A stretch of DNA of 64,000 nucleotides from Erythrocercus mccallii. Taxonomy: Eukaryota > Chordata > Aves > Passeriformes > Dicruridae. Under the pieces are notes generated by a model. That model was not told the origin of the DNA. It was given only the letters and a program-made list of their open reading frames with translations, and ran no database searches. Within the stretch, counting starts at the first letter, position 1. The number at the start of each line of letters is the position of its first letter. Shown piece by piece: positions 1 through 12,301 of this stretch. The position numbers and the translations under genes were made by a program. The stretch is from assembly GCA_013397435.1 (NCBI GenBank), contig VZRG01000441.1, positions 129,477 to 193,476 of the forward strand, given 5' to 3'.

Positions 1-560
1 GGGGGATGAGCCGCAGCGGCCGGGGAGGGCCGGTCACATGGGCCGCGCCGCCACCACGTGCCGCCGCCGGGCCGCGCTGGGCCGGCCCCCGCGGCGTAAG
101 GCCCGCAGGCGGCGGGGCCGGGTCGCTAGCCCGGCGGAGGCAGCGTCAGGGCCGGACTGCGGGTGTCTGGCCTGGGCCCCGCAGCCCTGGCGATGGCCGA
201 CTGGCTGCTGAGGGGGCGATGCGGCCCCTCCGTGTGCTCGGAGCACGAGCGGCGGGCCCGGGCACGATGGCGGCGCGGCTGCTCCGGGCCAGCCACCGCT
301 GCCCGCCCTGCCCCGCACCGCCCGCCCGGCGCTGCTCTCCCGGCCGAGGAGCCTTCTGCTGCTCTGAAGGGTTGGCCCCCTGTTCACGGCTCGTGGCCGG
401 GCGCTGTCAGGCTGCCCGCTCACGCCCCACGAGCCGGCACCCGCGGCATTGTGTCGCTCCCGTGTGCCACGCCGCCTTGTCCCCGCTCGAAGAGGATCTG
501 TGCTGCTGCCGCGACTGCCCCGGGCTGTGCAGGGAAAGGCCCTGGGCACAAAGATGCTTG
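1..560. promoter_or_regulatory. CpG island, probable promoter (possibly CFL2)
   Basis: The first ~560 bases are very GC- and CpG-rich and drop abruptly to AT-rich sequence. They contain an E-box CACGTG at 55-60, a USF/TFE-type GTCACATG at 33-40 and a YY1-like ATGGCGGC at 267-274, all typical of housekeeping promoters. Possible splice donors are GTAAGG on plus at 96-101 and GTGAGC on minus at 423-418. In other vertebrates CFL2 lies downstream of BAZ1A on the same strand, so a CFL2 promoter firing leftward is the natural guess. However, I see no CFL2 exon, and the direction is not decided by the sequence. Confidence 0.5.
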
Positions 561-3489
561 GCACAAAGACTGCTCTTTCTGCGATCTTGGCAGAGCTGCT
601 CAGACAGTGGGGCAGGACACAGAACGTTGGGCGGAAGGTGCATTAAAAGATGGGGAAATTACTTAGAGGAGAAGAAGGAAAGACAGCTCTCCCGACTGTG
701 TTTTACTGTTCCATACTGAGCTGGAAAGGGCTTCAGGCACAGGACAGCAAACATAGAGCATTTTATCTCTAGCCCATCCAAGTGGACAAGAGGATTCTCA
801 GTCCTTTGTGACTCTGTACCCTGAACTGGTGTGTCTGAAAACCAAGAAATCCTACACTGAGGACCTGAAGGAGCTGTACTGTGGGTCTCCAGCCTGCTTT
901 GAGACCAGCCAGCTCTCTCTCCCCAAAACACTTGAATTGCTACCAGTGTGGTGGTGGAAACGGGCAAGCCATTGTTTGTCAGCACAGTTGTATGTGTATT
1001 GGATTCCTCCACGTGTTTTAGATACATATGTATGTTGTGTGAGTGATGTGCTGACATTTCTCCCCTTGTTCTCCAATACTATACATTCCCGTGTTGATCA
1101 GCTGAGACACTATGTTTCCAATATCCTTTTGAGTTACATCCTACCCTCTGCATATGTCCTGCCCTGTGGATGCAGAATTCAAGACTGATTTGCATCATCA
1201 GTATTCAAAATTTGATCCATAAGCCTTGAATTCACTAATCCAGAGCTATATTTACCTCTGAACTCCTTACAGCCACACATTCAGGACTTCCTGCTGCCAC
1301 TGAGCTCTGTTTGACTCAAGTCTTTTTTTTTCTAGATGATGGTCACTTGGTTACTTTTACTGCCTGTTCAAGTGCCAGCAATGTGGGACTCAGGAAGGAG
1401 TACCTTTATTGTATATTTGGCAAGCAGGCGTAGCTGTGCCCATGTGCAGTACATCCTCTGGTGCCACTGACCACAGTCACTGCCATGGGCTCAGCACTCA
1501 GCAAACTTCTTCTAACATGTGAACAAGACCATGAATCTGCTGTGTGAGAGTGCCCTGATGTCATGCCCTTGCAGAGCACCCTCAGCCACCCACATGGGGC
1601 CTCTGCACTGCATATCCCAGGCTCCTAAAATGAAAGGTGGAGAGTTACCAGCTCCAGAGTTGTGTGGCTGGATAGGTGCTCCAGGGATGACAACTGCAAA
1701 ACTGTGCATGACTCACCCTCTGGTTTTAACACCATGGAAACTGAATAATGAATCAGAAGTGCTTGCTACTCTCTTCATCTCACAAGGTGCATACTTGAGG
1801 TACCCAGGAACTAAGGGCTGCTGCTGCTGCACATCACTTGACTGGTACTTAGCCAGCAGAGAAGAGAAGCAGCATATGCTGAAGGAACAGTATTTTCTGA
1901 CTTTACAGAAATCTCTGTGACAGAAATGAGCTTACCAGAATTTGAGAGCATTTCTTAGAGGTGGAAAACAGGTCCCAGGTAAACAGAAAAGGCTTCTCAT
2001 TTTCAAGGAAATGAATTTTGAACTCCCAGTGACTGCAGTGATCAGAGAAGGAACTTGTGATAGAGCCCATTGGTGAACTTTGGAGGCCATAGAAATAGCC
2101 AGTATCCAGCCAAAAGCAGTAATGACCAAGCAAATCTTATTGCTGGAGCACACTCAGACAAAGCTGGTTCCTCACTTTGGCATCTCACTGCACTCAGGAA
2201 GCATCGAGTTTCACTACCCCTATGCCACAAGACCTGCATCCCACCAGGCACCACGGAAATAGCCCAATGATTCACAGAGTTCAGCAGCAGCGGCACTAAA
2301 AGCTTTGTGGATGATACCCTCTGTGGAGCACATGCCCCTGAGGAAGCCCTCCAAGCCTCCCTTCACCCTCTGTGGATGGAAGCAATGACTCACCGTGAAG
2401 CAGGAGGCATTCTTTGTTTGGATTCAATTCCTGGATGCTCATTAGTGAGAAATTAATATAATGGACTAAGCTGCTTGATGCATGGAAGCCCTTTGGTATC
2501 ATAGTCCTTTCCTTTAGTATGCTGTGCATCCTATTTGCTTCTTTGTTGTCCTCGATGAACTCAGTGTTACAACTCCAGCCTCATTTCCCATGGAAGCAAG
2601 GCCTCTGCTTGGCCTTCTCAGGCATCCCCTCTCTCACTAAGGCTAGTCCTTGTCTCAGTGACGTTTTAACTTGTTAGCTTGTTTGAATTAAATCTGACAA
2701 AAGAATAGAAGTCAAAAAAGTAATTAAGATCCTTAAATAAGTAATTAAATTTTATAAAATAATTCATTTGAGATTGAAGAAAGTGGGGCTATATGTCCAC
2801 CTGTCCAATTCAGGAACCTGTTGGTTTCTGCTAGGAAACATCGGACCTCTTATGGTGTAGCCAGATTACCTTCAAGAGGACTAAGCAGAGAGAAGGGAAA
2901 AGCAGAGAAACTTGCACAGATGCACACTGAAATAACAGAGGCTTAATACCACCCAGTTAAAAAAACCTGTCAAAGGAGAGAAATCCATACAAATCTGCAT
3001 TTGATGAGATCTGTTGCTCAGGGCACTTCTTTTACCCCTTTGCTGTCCTGTGTACCCCTGCAAAATATCAAGTTTCCCTCTAAAAATTCTGTATTTTCAA
3101 TAGGAGTGCAAAGAAAGACAAAGTCTAATTTCTGGTAACGTAAGAGAGTATTAGACAAAACCTGTGAAATGCTGACACTGATTTTCTCTCTCCTTACACT
3201 GCACATAAATTCCTCAAAAAACCCAAAACCAAAACAAAAACAAACAAGCAACCTCCCTCCCCCAGTAAATATATTTGACTCTTAAGTTCTGGATCCTGGC
3301 ACGACTTTGGTGCAAGTTAGGAAGACTTGCAGTGCCTCCTTGTGAGGTAATTCCAGGAGCCTGAAGCGAGGGGCAGGATGCGTGTGCTGGTGTGAGGCAC
3401 GTATCTCCAGCAAGCCCCATAAGGGAGCTCCAGACTCCACTATCCCTTTTCCACGGGTCACTTCTGCTGGTTTAAGCAGCCTCGTCCAC
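561..3489. other. Intergenic sequence, no gene recognised
   Basis: Mixed-composition, unique-looking DNA. The longest open frame is 133 codons at 1519-1920 on plus. It has no recognisable domain, no family resemblance and no splice context, so I treat it as chance. A C/A-rich low-complexity tract built on CAAAA units lies at about 3214-3256. Confidence 0.6.
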
Positions 3490-4070
3490 AGGTGCTATCC
3501 CAAAATCCTTCTGGGGCTCCGAGCTGTCATTGCACTTGGCAGTGGCTTGGGCAGGGCTGCGGGCGAGCGAGGCGCTGGCTCTCGAGGAGTCGGTCACGCC
3601 TGGTGGGCTCTGCCCGCGGCAGGGACGGGGCGAGCCGAGCCCGTTGCGTCACCGCCACCGGGAGCCGCGGCCGCCCGTGCCAGGACATTCCTCGGGTGAG
3701 TCACGGCCCGGCTGCTCCCGCTGCCGCCGCCTCGCAGCCCCGGCCTGCCAGCTGCTGCCCCCGGGGTGGGAGCTGCCTGCCTTCCCGCCGCCTTGCCCAG
3801 CCACCACCCGGGGCTCTGGGAGCCTTCCCCCTCCGCCCCTCTGGCTGCAGCGAGGGAATGCGCTGGGAGAGGCGGCGTGCGCGGTCCCCGGGAGGCGATG
3901 CCGACCTGAGTGCTGTGATGCTTCGCTTGGGTTAAGCAGCCTCTTCCCCTATCAAGGGGGGAAGGCCCTTTCAGTCCGTGCGAGGATGCGGCTGAGGAAA
4001 AGCTCCTTTCCCCCCACACCCTTGCAAAACTCGTCAACCATCCGCGTTCCCTGGAGGAGCTGACCTGATG
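3490..4070. promoter_or_regulatory. Second CpG island, candidate promoter/enhancer
   Basis: A second sharply GC-rich block in AT-rich flanks. It carries a perfect AP-1 site TGAGTCA at 3697-3703 and several GC boxes. On the plus strand a near-consensus splice donor, CGG|GTGAGT, begins at 3696, so the island could hold a first exon of a plus-strand transcript. Long open frames here are expected from low stop-codon density in GC-rich DNA and match no protein I know. It could be a CFL2 alternative promoter, a noncoding RNA promoter or an enhancer. Confidence 0.45.
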
Positions 4071-7000
4071 GCCGTACGGCAGACGAGCAGGCAGAAGGAA
4101 GCAGCAGGGATGCCCGAGAAGCAGCAGCCACATGTTTTTCGGGGCAGGGTGGAATTCCCCCTCTCCCGCCGTGCTGGTAACTCACACGTGTCACTGAATC
4201 ACAACGCCGGGCAGCCACGGGCCTGTCAATGGACAGAGAAAGAGAGATTTAGTTAAAATGTTATGTCTTGTGATGACATCATGTTAGGGATGGCATTTAA
4301 ACACAGCAAAAAAAGGAAATAAAAATTCCTCCTGTGAGTGAAACATGAAAAATAATGGCGGAACAGAACAAAAAATTCCCCTAAAGTCTAAAATACAGGG
4401 AAACTTTACTCAGCCCTTATTAATAAAAACAAAAGATAAAAATTTTACATAATTAGCACATATTCGACTTCTACAAAGGTTTACACATTTGTAGCACTAG
4501 AAGAAATAACTACTGTTTATCCTGCTAGCCTTTGTAATTCCTGTATGCCCTACAAAATGTCTCTAACTGCTGCAGTGTCCTTTTGCTATGCACATGCATC
4601 ATCAACACTCAGCAATTTTTACACTTTCCCCATGTCTTACAAAATGAGTGATAGTCCATATGCTGGGAGTCTCCAAGTTTCTCTCCACAAGCTTAGAAAG
4701 TCAAATTCTGCTGTCTCTTACGCTAGGATTTTAGTAGACTTACCACAGCACAGAAGCAGAAGTTTTTGTTTCTTTTTAAAATTAGAAGAGAAATAAAAGT
4801 GTGGTTTCTTTCCTTACTCTGTGTTGTGGCTCACAGTTGATTCTTTGCCCACAATATTATATTCATTATATTATATTACATATTTTATTTTATTTAGTAT
4901 CTAAATATAACAGATCTTACAGAAAGAAGGAGTAAGGAGAACAGTAGTGTTACTGAAGTGCACATCTACAATTCTCTTAGCAGTGAGTTCATCTTGTTTA
5001 TATTTCTGCAAACTTGTTGAGCCACACAGCAGTGACTCCTCTCAGCAGACGAGCATGACAGCTGGAAAGGGTCATTTCTTGAACAGCCTCAGCCTGGTTT
5101 GCAGGACAACTGCCAAAAGTTAGGATACAGCCAGCCATCTCAGCAGATGGCACAGTTTAAACTGGTGCACCTCCAGGAAAAGGTGGTGATGGTTTCCAAA
5201 AGCTCTTTTCCTTTAGGATAGGTGCATGCAGACCTTCGAGCTGCTGACTGGCTGACACATAACATGTATGATGAATCAAATTTGTTATGTTCTTTTTTAC
5301 ACAAAAGTCTCCCCTGAGACAGCCAGGGTTCTCGATGGGACAAGGAATCCTTGTTTTTCTGTACCTGGACAAGTGCAAAGCAGCACTATACACAAAGTGT
5401 ACAGAGATTTCAGGCATTAATCCCAAGTCTTCCAGGCTTGGCCTGATTCTGCTACTAACCCTCATTGCTCTGTGCTTCTTTCCCTGCTGGGGTTATGCCA
5501 TCACATTGGAATAAGGTCCTTGGAAAGTGGACTGTTTCTAATTATGATCACTTCTATGACACTGCAGGTCTGATTTAAGGAGACATCTGTTAAATACAAA
5601 AAAGAATCACTAGTAAAGGATCAAATACTCTCCAGGAGATAGAAGAAGCCATGACAAAAGTGCCAAGATGACAGAGATTAATTCATATGGCTTGTTTAGA
5701 TTGGAAGTTGCAAAGGTCAGACAAAAAGGAGGACAGACACCTTTGGTTCTGGAGTTTTAATACTCTTAAAATTGCTCCAGACAGATCTTGGATTCAGTTT
5801 GCAGCATTGCATCTGAATGAAAGGAAATTCTGTTTGATCAAGGTTGAACCCAAGGGTTGGTTCTAAGAAACCTCTTAAAAGCAACAACGGTGGAAACAAA
5901 AGATGCACTGTCTAAATCTATTTAAGCATTTCAAAGCCCCCTTGCAAGATAAGGTGCTTAAGAAGTAGATAGTACCTTTTAAAACCACTAAGTTTTTCTT
6001 TTTCAGACAGCAATCTAAAAATAAAACATTAGCTAAGCCTAACATGCTAAATACATGAGTTGAGATCACTTTCTAGTGGTTGAGGATGGGCCTTAGGATG
6101 ACTGAGGCCCAGGAATATTTATAACCATTGCTGGATTGTGGGGCCTGTCGGTCAGTGCAGAAGTGTCCTCTGGTGACAGCAGCACTCACAAGCTGTGCCA
6201 GGACTGCAGAGCCCAGCATGTGACTGATGGTGGGATCTGCACAGGAATGCTCATGAAAAGCAACTGTGAAGCCCCACGCTGCCCAGAGTCAAATGCAGAA
6301 CTGCCATCCAAACCCCAAACATTTTAGCATCCTGGCTCCCATTTCTGCCATTTTGAACACAGAATTCACAGCAGCCGAGCCACAGCACTGCCTTTCTCTT
6401 CAGAGTCCTTTTCTCTCCAAGCTAATTCCATTTGTAGAGTGCTCAAAGGAAAAAAATTGGAAAGCACGTAGATTTTAGTACACGTTCTTATAGGACTGTT
6501 AATCTAGGAACTATCAATATAAATCCTAAATAAATTGGTAAGACAAGACTAGCAAATTCACAAAGCTGAAGCTGGACTGTGTGTTATCCTAGCAGAACAA
6601 GGTAATCCTTGTAGAGGATTCCTTTTAACTTTGTTACAGGGCAATTATGGGACAAGCATGCCATTTTCAGTCCCTCCACATGGCATGGTTGAACCAGGCA
6701 GCAGAAGCACCAGAATAACTCTAGACCACGATGCTGTGACACAATGCTGGTACAGCAAATCTATGTTAGTCAAATAAAAACCCCTTTTTTTCGTGGTTCT
6801 TTGAAATCAATCTAAGGAAAAAAAACGAACAACAGCAGAGAAGACAGAAGTGAAAGCTGATCTTCCGTGGCCATTGGCCAGCATTTTGGAGAGTATGCTG
6901 TCATGTAACATCCTTGTAGGAAACTTGGCCCAATCAAACATTTCTCTCATCAAAAGCGAGTGACCTGAACAGCTGGATAAACGATGTGAGCAAGCAGGGA

Positions 7001-7403
7001 GGTGCAGGCAGATTGCTGGAGCTTGCTGCCTTCTCCCCGCTCTGGCAAAGGCTGCAGGTCGTCGTGTGGGCTGAGCACCTCCAGCCTGGCTGGCTGCTGC
7101 ATACCCAGAGCTGCTCGCAGGGCAGCAGATGATACAGCCCTGTCTTTGATTTTTTTTTTCCTTCCTTCATCCCTAAAAAAAATTAAAGATTGAATTGCAC
7201 CTAAAAATATATATTTAAAATTAATTTCAGCAGTTTTCCAGGAAAGCACTACAAAACCAGGAAACTTATATATTATGGTAAAAAAACAAACCTAAAGTTT
7301 ATCTCAGTGCTCTTTTTGGAAAACATGTGCAGCCTGTGGCTTTCTGCCCCAAGAATGTTTCAGGTGTAGCTTCTTTTGTGTCCATTTTAATGCACTCCAA
7401 AAT
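4071..7403. other. Intergenic sequence, no gene recognised
   Basis: AT-rich DNA without recognisable exons. An AT-only stretch of TTATA-type repeats lies around 4853-4910, and oligo-A/T runs occur near 6776-6830 and 7147-7190. No open frame exceeds about 100 codons or resembles a known protein. Confidence 0.6.
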
Positions 7404-7740
7404 GCCTTCCATTACCTGAAGGGAGCCTACAAGAAAGCTGGAGAGGGCTTTTTTACAAGGGCATGGAGTGACAGGACAAGGGAGAATGACTTCCCATTGC
7501 CAGACAGGAGGTTTAGATTACATAAGAGGAAGAAATTCTTCACTGTCAGGTTGGTGAGGCACTGGAACAGGTTGTCCAGAAAAGTTGTGGCAGTGTTTCC
7601 TGGCAGTATTCAAGGCCAGGTTGGGTGGGTCTCTGAGCATCCTGATCGAGTGATCTAGCCCATGATAGCCCAGTTGGAACAAGATGATTTTTTGAGGTCC
7701 CTTCTAACCCAAGCCATTCTCTAAGTTCCAGGATTCATGA
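7404..7740 (+). mobile_element. CR1 LINE 3' fragment
   Basis: This is the 3' end of a chicken-repeat-1 non-LTR retrotransposon in plus orientation. The sequence runs through the familiar blocks ACCTGAAGGGAGCCTAC, GGAGGTTTAGATTA, GAGGCACTGGAACAGG and AGGTCCCTTCTAACCCAAGC. It ends with a degenerate ATTCATGA tail, the CR1 terminal repeat type. It is 5'-truncated, as most copies are, and diverged, so it is an old insertion. Confidence 0.9.
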
Positions 7741-10700
7741 ATGATAACCATTGTTCTAATAGTCAGTGACTTAGAGCAGTTAAAAATCCCAAACTTTGCC
7801 CAAGTATGTACACATACATCCACAAATACACAGACATATTTTAGGGATGGTGCTACGTCAGCATCCCTATTGGGAAACAAGGTAATCAGTTTATTTACCT
7901 GTCTTTATAATTCTTCTGATTTGCAGCAAAAGTTATTTTACCTTTTGCATCAGTCTTAATCCAGGCATTGTCTTCAAACCTGAGTGCTCTGAAATGGGAG
8001 TCTTCCTTATTGGTGGTAACTGGAGATTCTCTGAGGGTTTTTTTACACAGGCCTGATACTGGACATATACACAATTGACCACTTCAAAGGCAAGGTTTTA
8101 ATAGCACTGTCTAAGGAAGCACCAAATTAAGGAAAGTGGGTAGCTGATGAAGTGCAGGAGGAAGAATACATCACTTGGTAGCAGGCTGAGAAATCTCAGA
8201 ATATGCCCTTGCAGCAAGCTGAGTAAAACACCAGGAGCACCTCTGCAGAGCTAGACTATGTCACTGTTGTGAAGATCAAGACAGTTAAGCAGAGCAAGGG
8301 AAAAATCTCTCGGAGTTGCATCCAAATGCTGTACAAAAAACCTCCTGCAGTCATCTGGACACTGGTAATTTCTTTTGAGAAGGCTCTTGTAGGGTAGAAA
8401 TAGTCCTTGCTAGCCTCAAGAAGCGTTATCTAGAATTGCTGTGATCAGTTACATCAGTTATCACCAATAGGTAACGTGACCAGTGTTAGATATTACTTAT
8501 TAAATACAAACAGATAAAACTTGGAAGAGACAAGATGGCTGCAGGTTAAGGATTAATTTAGTGGTTACATCAATGATTCATAAACCACAAGTGTAATCTC
8601 CTAAATCCTAAAGTACTGGATTACTGGTGCAGCAGAAACACGGTGTTGGGTAGGACTCCAGTGTGCTCTGCTGTCCCCAGAGACCTGCTCCCTGCACATG
8701 TCCATGGAAGGCTCCAGATGCAGGGACAGCTGGTTGTGGGGCAGCTGCTGACTGCAGTGAGTGGAGTGGGGCTGTTCAGGGTCTGCCTCCCTGTGACTAT
8801 GTATGTATGTTCAGACTGGTTTTCAGCTGTTTACGTACTGGTTTCTGATGCCTATATTTGCTAAGATTATGCTAAGACCATATTTCTTTATTGTTAATAC
8901 TAACATGTAAGTGTTTAAAACCTCACCCCTCCACAAAAGAGCCATCCAGCAGTGGGTGCTGGGGCAGTGGCCCCAGCTCAAATGCCTCACAAAGAAGAGT
9001 GCTAGCTCACATCTGTCATGTGGGCTGCCAAACCAAAGCAACACAAGCTTTCCAGCCTTGTTACAGGCTTCCAGAAATCACTGTGGGGATTGGTCTTATG
9101 CACCTTTGGTAGCCTGTGGTGGCCAGGAGATGAGCAAGTTGTCTTTGAGGAAATCTTGGTGTTTCCCAGATAAGAGAATCTTTTGGGTTGAGAGCCCAAA
9201 GGGACTGGTCCCATGGCTTTTAAGAGTTATGTAAAAAAAAAAAAAATCAGAAGAAATTGCCTAGGGTAGTTACTCAGCTCTGACATGAATGAAAGGGGCA
9301 GAACTTGCACAGCAGGAAAACCAGCTGGTATGGCAGTACCTGGATACATGCCAGGGCTAAGATCTATGGGAGCTACCAAGAAGGGCAAGACTTTCACCGT
9401 TTCATGTTGTTAAAATGCTTAGAGGACAGATGCTACACCTGAAGCTCAAGGAAGCCTACTGCCTGTTTCCTGTAAGAGTCTACTACAGCCTCATTAGTTT
9501 GAATCCAAGACAAAGCTGTTCACCTGATCCATTTTGACACCTTTGTTAAAAACTTTGGTTTGGAGCCCCTGACAGATACTGTACAGACCTTACCCTGATA
9601 GTAACATCAGGTGGGATGGCTGATCATGGTAACACACATATTTGTTAGGGGGGAAAGATGGATGAGGAGCATGACTATTTCAGCCCCTAAGACAAGGAAG
9701 GAGATAGAAGTAACTTCTCTTTTTCCAACGGCCATAAAAAAGACATCCTGATATAACTCAGAAAAAGCATCACCAAAGTTTGAAAAAGCTTCCAAGAAAG
9801 TACCAGATCAGGCAGTCTGCTCTGAGGAAGATTGGTTCATGCTCTTGGTTCATGCCCTGTGAGCACCACTAAAGCCAAGGACAGTCAGATCTGAACTGCA
9901 CATACAGCAGACAGGACTATTTTATGCACAGCTGTTCGAAGCAGAACACTACTTCCTGTATTTCACCTTCAGTGTATGTAAGTGAAGCCTTAAGCTTGCA
10001 AACTTAAAGGGAAATGCGTAACTTTGCTCAGCACAAGCATATAAACACCACTGTTATAAGCAGAGATTTGGGTTGGACTGCTCCCACTTGCTCTATCCAA
10101 ACTCAAAATTATAGCTTTGTTGAGGGGAAGGAAGTAACCTTGGAAAAAGAGTGATAGGAATGAACAGCTGGGAGTAGGTTTGGGATAGAAATTATTTAAA
10201 TTGCCTCTGCCACAGAAAGACTTATTCAGCTCACTGTGCCCCTCCTCAAAATGTATTCACATTCAAGTCAATGGGGATTATTCTTGTGAACAAGAATGAG
10301 CACAACTGTTTGTGCAACCTACTAGTCCGGACTTACACGGCCTCTCGGGACTGGACAGATGCAAGGGTATCAAGTACAACTTACACCCTGCAATCAAGTC
10401 TTCTGCTGCTTATATTCCTTGCAGAATTTAGCATTCTTTACTGGGAACATTTCTTTTGTGGGAACAAAAAATGTCTCTAATCTGGACAGAGATGGGAATG
10501 GGAAAGCTTTCACAGAAACTTGGGAAATATTAGCAGACATTTGTGAACAATATCCCTCGCCCTTCTCCTTCTTATAATTTTTAAAAATTATTTAAAAAAA
10601 AACTCCAACCCACAACTGCAATACTTTGAACTGATCGGTCTCCTATCCACTGCCATCCATTCCCTAAACTCAAGAGAATGCCCATTCTTGCCACCTCTAA

Positions 10701-11299
10701 GGCAAGGTAAGCACTACAGCAGCCAAAGAAAGCCCACAGTTACATAGCAAGTAATTGTTAGAAGCATATTCAGGTTTTAACCCTTTAACGCAAGCTGCAT
10801 AAACACAGGGGAAAGATGCTGCAGCAGCAAGTCTCATGTTTCAGTTTTTCTTAACACTCTCTCCTATCCCCAGATTTCTGCTCCATACTTTTTTCTTGGA
10901 TTGTGGCATATCTCCAAGAGGGCAGGACTGATTTAAACCTATTAACTCAAACTGAGCTTAATAAATTTAAATTAATCAATATTGAAAGTAAAACTATCAA
11001 GCATAGTAAGGATAGTTTAAAGCTGGTCAACTGAGCAAAACTGCGAGGTTTTACACTGTTAGAGATCCCAATTAAAGATCCATACAACTTACACTACTTA
11101 CATTACTCCGTACATACTGATGGACACTTGCATCCCTCAAAGACCAGGTATCACAGTGGCTGCAGCTGCCCAGAGTGCTGGCTAGGGTACTCATACTGGA
11201 ACCCGATCCTGCTGTGCTGCCTCCAGCAAATTGTCCTCATAAGTTAGTGGGAAGGTGGTGTAGCTGTACAACTCAAGAGGAAGTCCAAGCTCAACGTAC
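7741..11299. other. Intergenic sequence downstream of BAZ1A
   Basis: No exon, RNA gene or transposon is recognised. Minor features are a TATG microrepeat near 8800, a 13-base imperfect tandem duplication at 9832-9857, a 14-base A run at about 9233-9246, and AT-rich sequence at 10560-10600 and 10930-11000. Confidence 0.6.
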
Positions 11300-11317
11300 T
11301 TTGAAAAAATGTGTCAT

Positions 11318-11323
11318 TTTATT
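11318..11323 (-). terminator. BAZ1A: Poly(A) signal AATAAA (distal, preferred)
   Basis: On the minus strand the context is ACAAATAAAATGACAC followed by a T run, a good cleavage/polyadenylation context. It lies 788 bases downstream of the BAZ1A stop codon. Confidence 0.55.
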
Positions 11324-11415
11324 TGTACACTTCCAAAGTTGAATGTAGAAATTTAAGAGTACAGTCCTGCAAATTTACTCATTGCTAGAAGAACTGCCAG
11401 GGACACGAGAAGGTA

Positions 11416-11421
11416 TTTATT
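11416..11421 (-). terminator. BAZ1A: Alternative poly(A) signal AATAAA
   Basis: A second AATAAA on minus in an AT-rich context, 690 bases after the stop codon and about 100 bases before the distal signal. It may be used as a proximal site. Confidence 0.35.
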
Positions 11422-12110
11422 AATTGATCATCAAGTCAGAGGGGAATAAACAAATAAACAAACCCCCACCCCCCAAAATTTAAAAAGTTATGGGACTTAT
11501 TTTTTTGCCCCAAGTACAAATTTTATAAATACAAAACAAATTCACAAATTACTTTGAATGCTAAATAAATATCTACTTAATAAACTCAGACCGAATACCT
11601 CCAGCCAGCACTGGTACAGTACTTGAAAAGATATGCAGTTGTACTCATTAGTGTTGAGAAGATATGCTCAAACAAGTTTTAACAACACACACAGTTTCTT
11701 CAACTGTGCTACAGCAGAAGATTTTCTCTGAGTTGATAAAGCCCTCAATACCACAGCTCCTACAAAATCTAGAGGATGAAACAAGGTTATTTTGTGCAGG
11801 AAAAAACAAAGTACTTCTGGAAGATATCTGGACACATGAATGTATTAAAAATGTACAAAACCTCTGTAAACCAGTACTGTATCCAGTACATCTATCAAAA
11901 TTATTAGACACTGAATAAAACTGTAGCAAAGGTAATCTTTCCTACATTCTCCTGAGTGCTTAATATTATATTGAGAATATAGTGCAGGCCACACTTCAAG
12001 GTGGTTATACAGTTGTTATTGCTTTAAATAGACATGACGACTGCGTAATTTAACAATCCGTTTTAATGAATGTAATAAATTTCCTCAAAAAATCCTTTGG
12101 AAGGCAGAGG

Positions 12111-12301
12111 TTAGATTCGTGACTTCTTCACCGCAGGAGCAGTGTGGTCCACGTTACCGGGTGTGACCGGAAGTCCAAGCTTTTGAGCCTGAATGTGGAA
12201 GAAAGCTTGAAGTCTAGTTCCAGCTTTTGCTTCACTTGTGTTACGAGGGTTGTATTCAAAGCAGTTCGAAAACATCAGCTCAATATCTTCAATGAATTCA
12301 G
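12111..12301 (-). CDS. BAZ1A: BAZ1A window exon 24 (bromodomain end, stop)
   Basis: 191 coding bases. It encodes EFIDDIELMFSNCFEYNPRN and TSEAKAGTRLQAFFHIQAQK, then a divergent tail ending KKSRI and TAA at 12113-12111. The acetyl-lysine-binding Asn (EYN) and the unusual Glu gatekeeper position (TSEA) of BAZ1A bromodomains are both kept. Confidence 0.97.

Larger units (their letters stand above)
11300..12110 (-). other. BAZ1A: BAZ1A 3' untranslated region
   Basis: This is the sequence between the BAZ1A stop codon (12111-12113) and a canonical AATAAA at 11323-11318, read on minus, about 0.8 kb. It is AT-rich with several ATTTA pentamers around 11520-11580, which could act as AU-rich instability elements. 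The 3' boundary is inferred from the poly(A) signal, not from a transcript. Open frames here on either strand are short and unrelated to known proteins. Confidence 0.6.

Noticed and set aside
6..719. 237-codon plus-strand open frame in the left CpG island, plus overlapping frames on both strands
   Set aside because: GC-rich DNA has few stop codons, so long frames arise by chance. The peptides are Pro/Arg/Ala/Cys-rich with no domain, and frames overlap on both strands.
1519..1920. 133-codon plus-strand frame in intergenic DNA
   Set aside because: No family resemblance or splice context seen; length is compatible with chance in 64 kb.
3530..4133. Open frames of 147-179 codons in the second CpG island
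   Set aside because: Same composition effect; opposite-strand frames of equal length and no recognisable protein.
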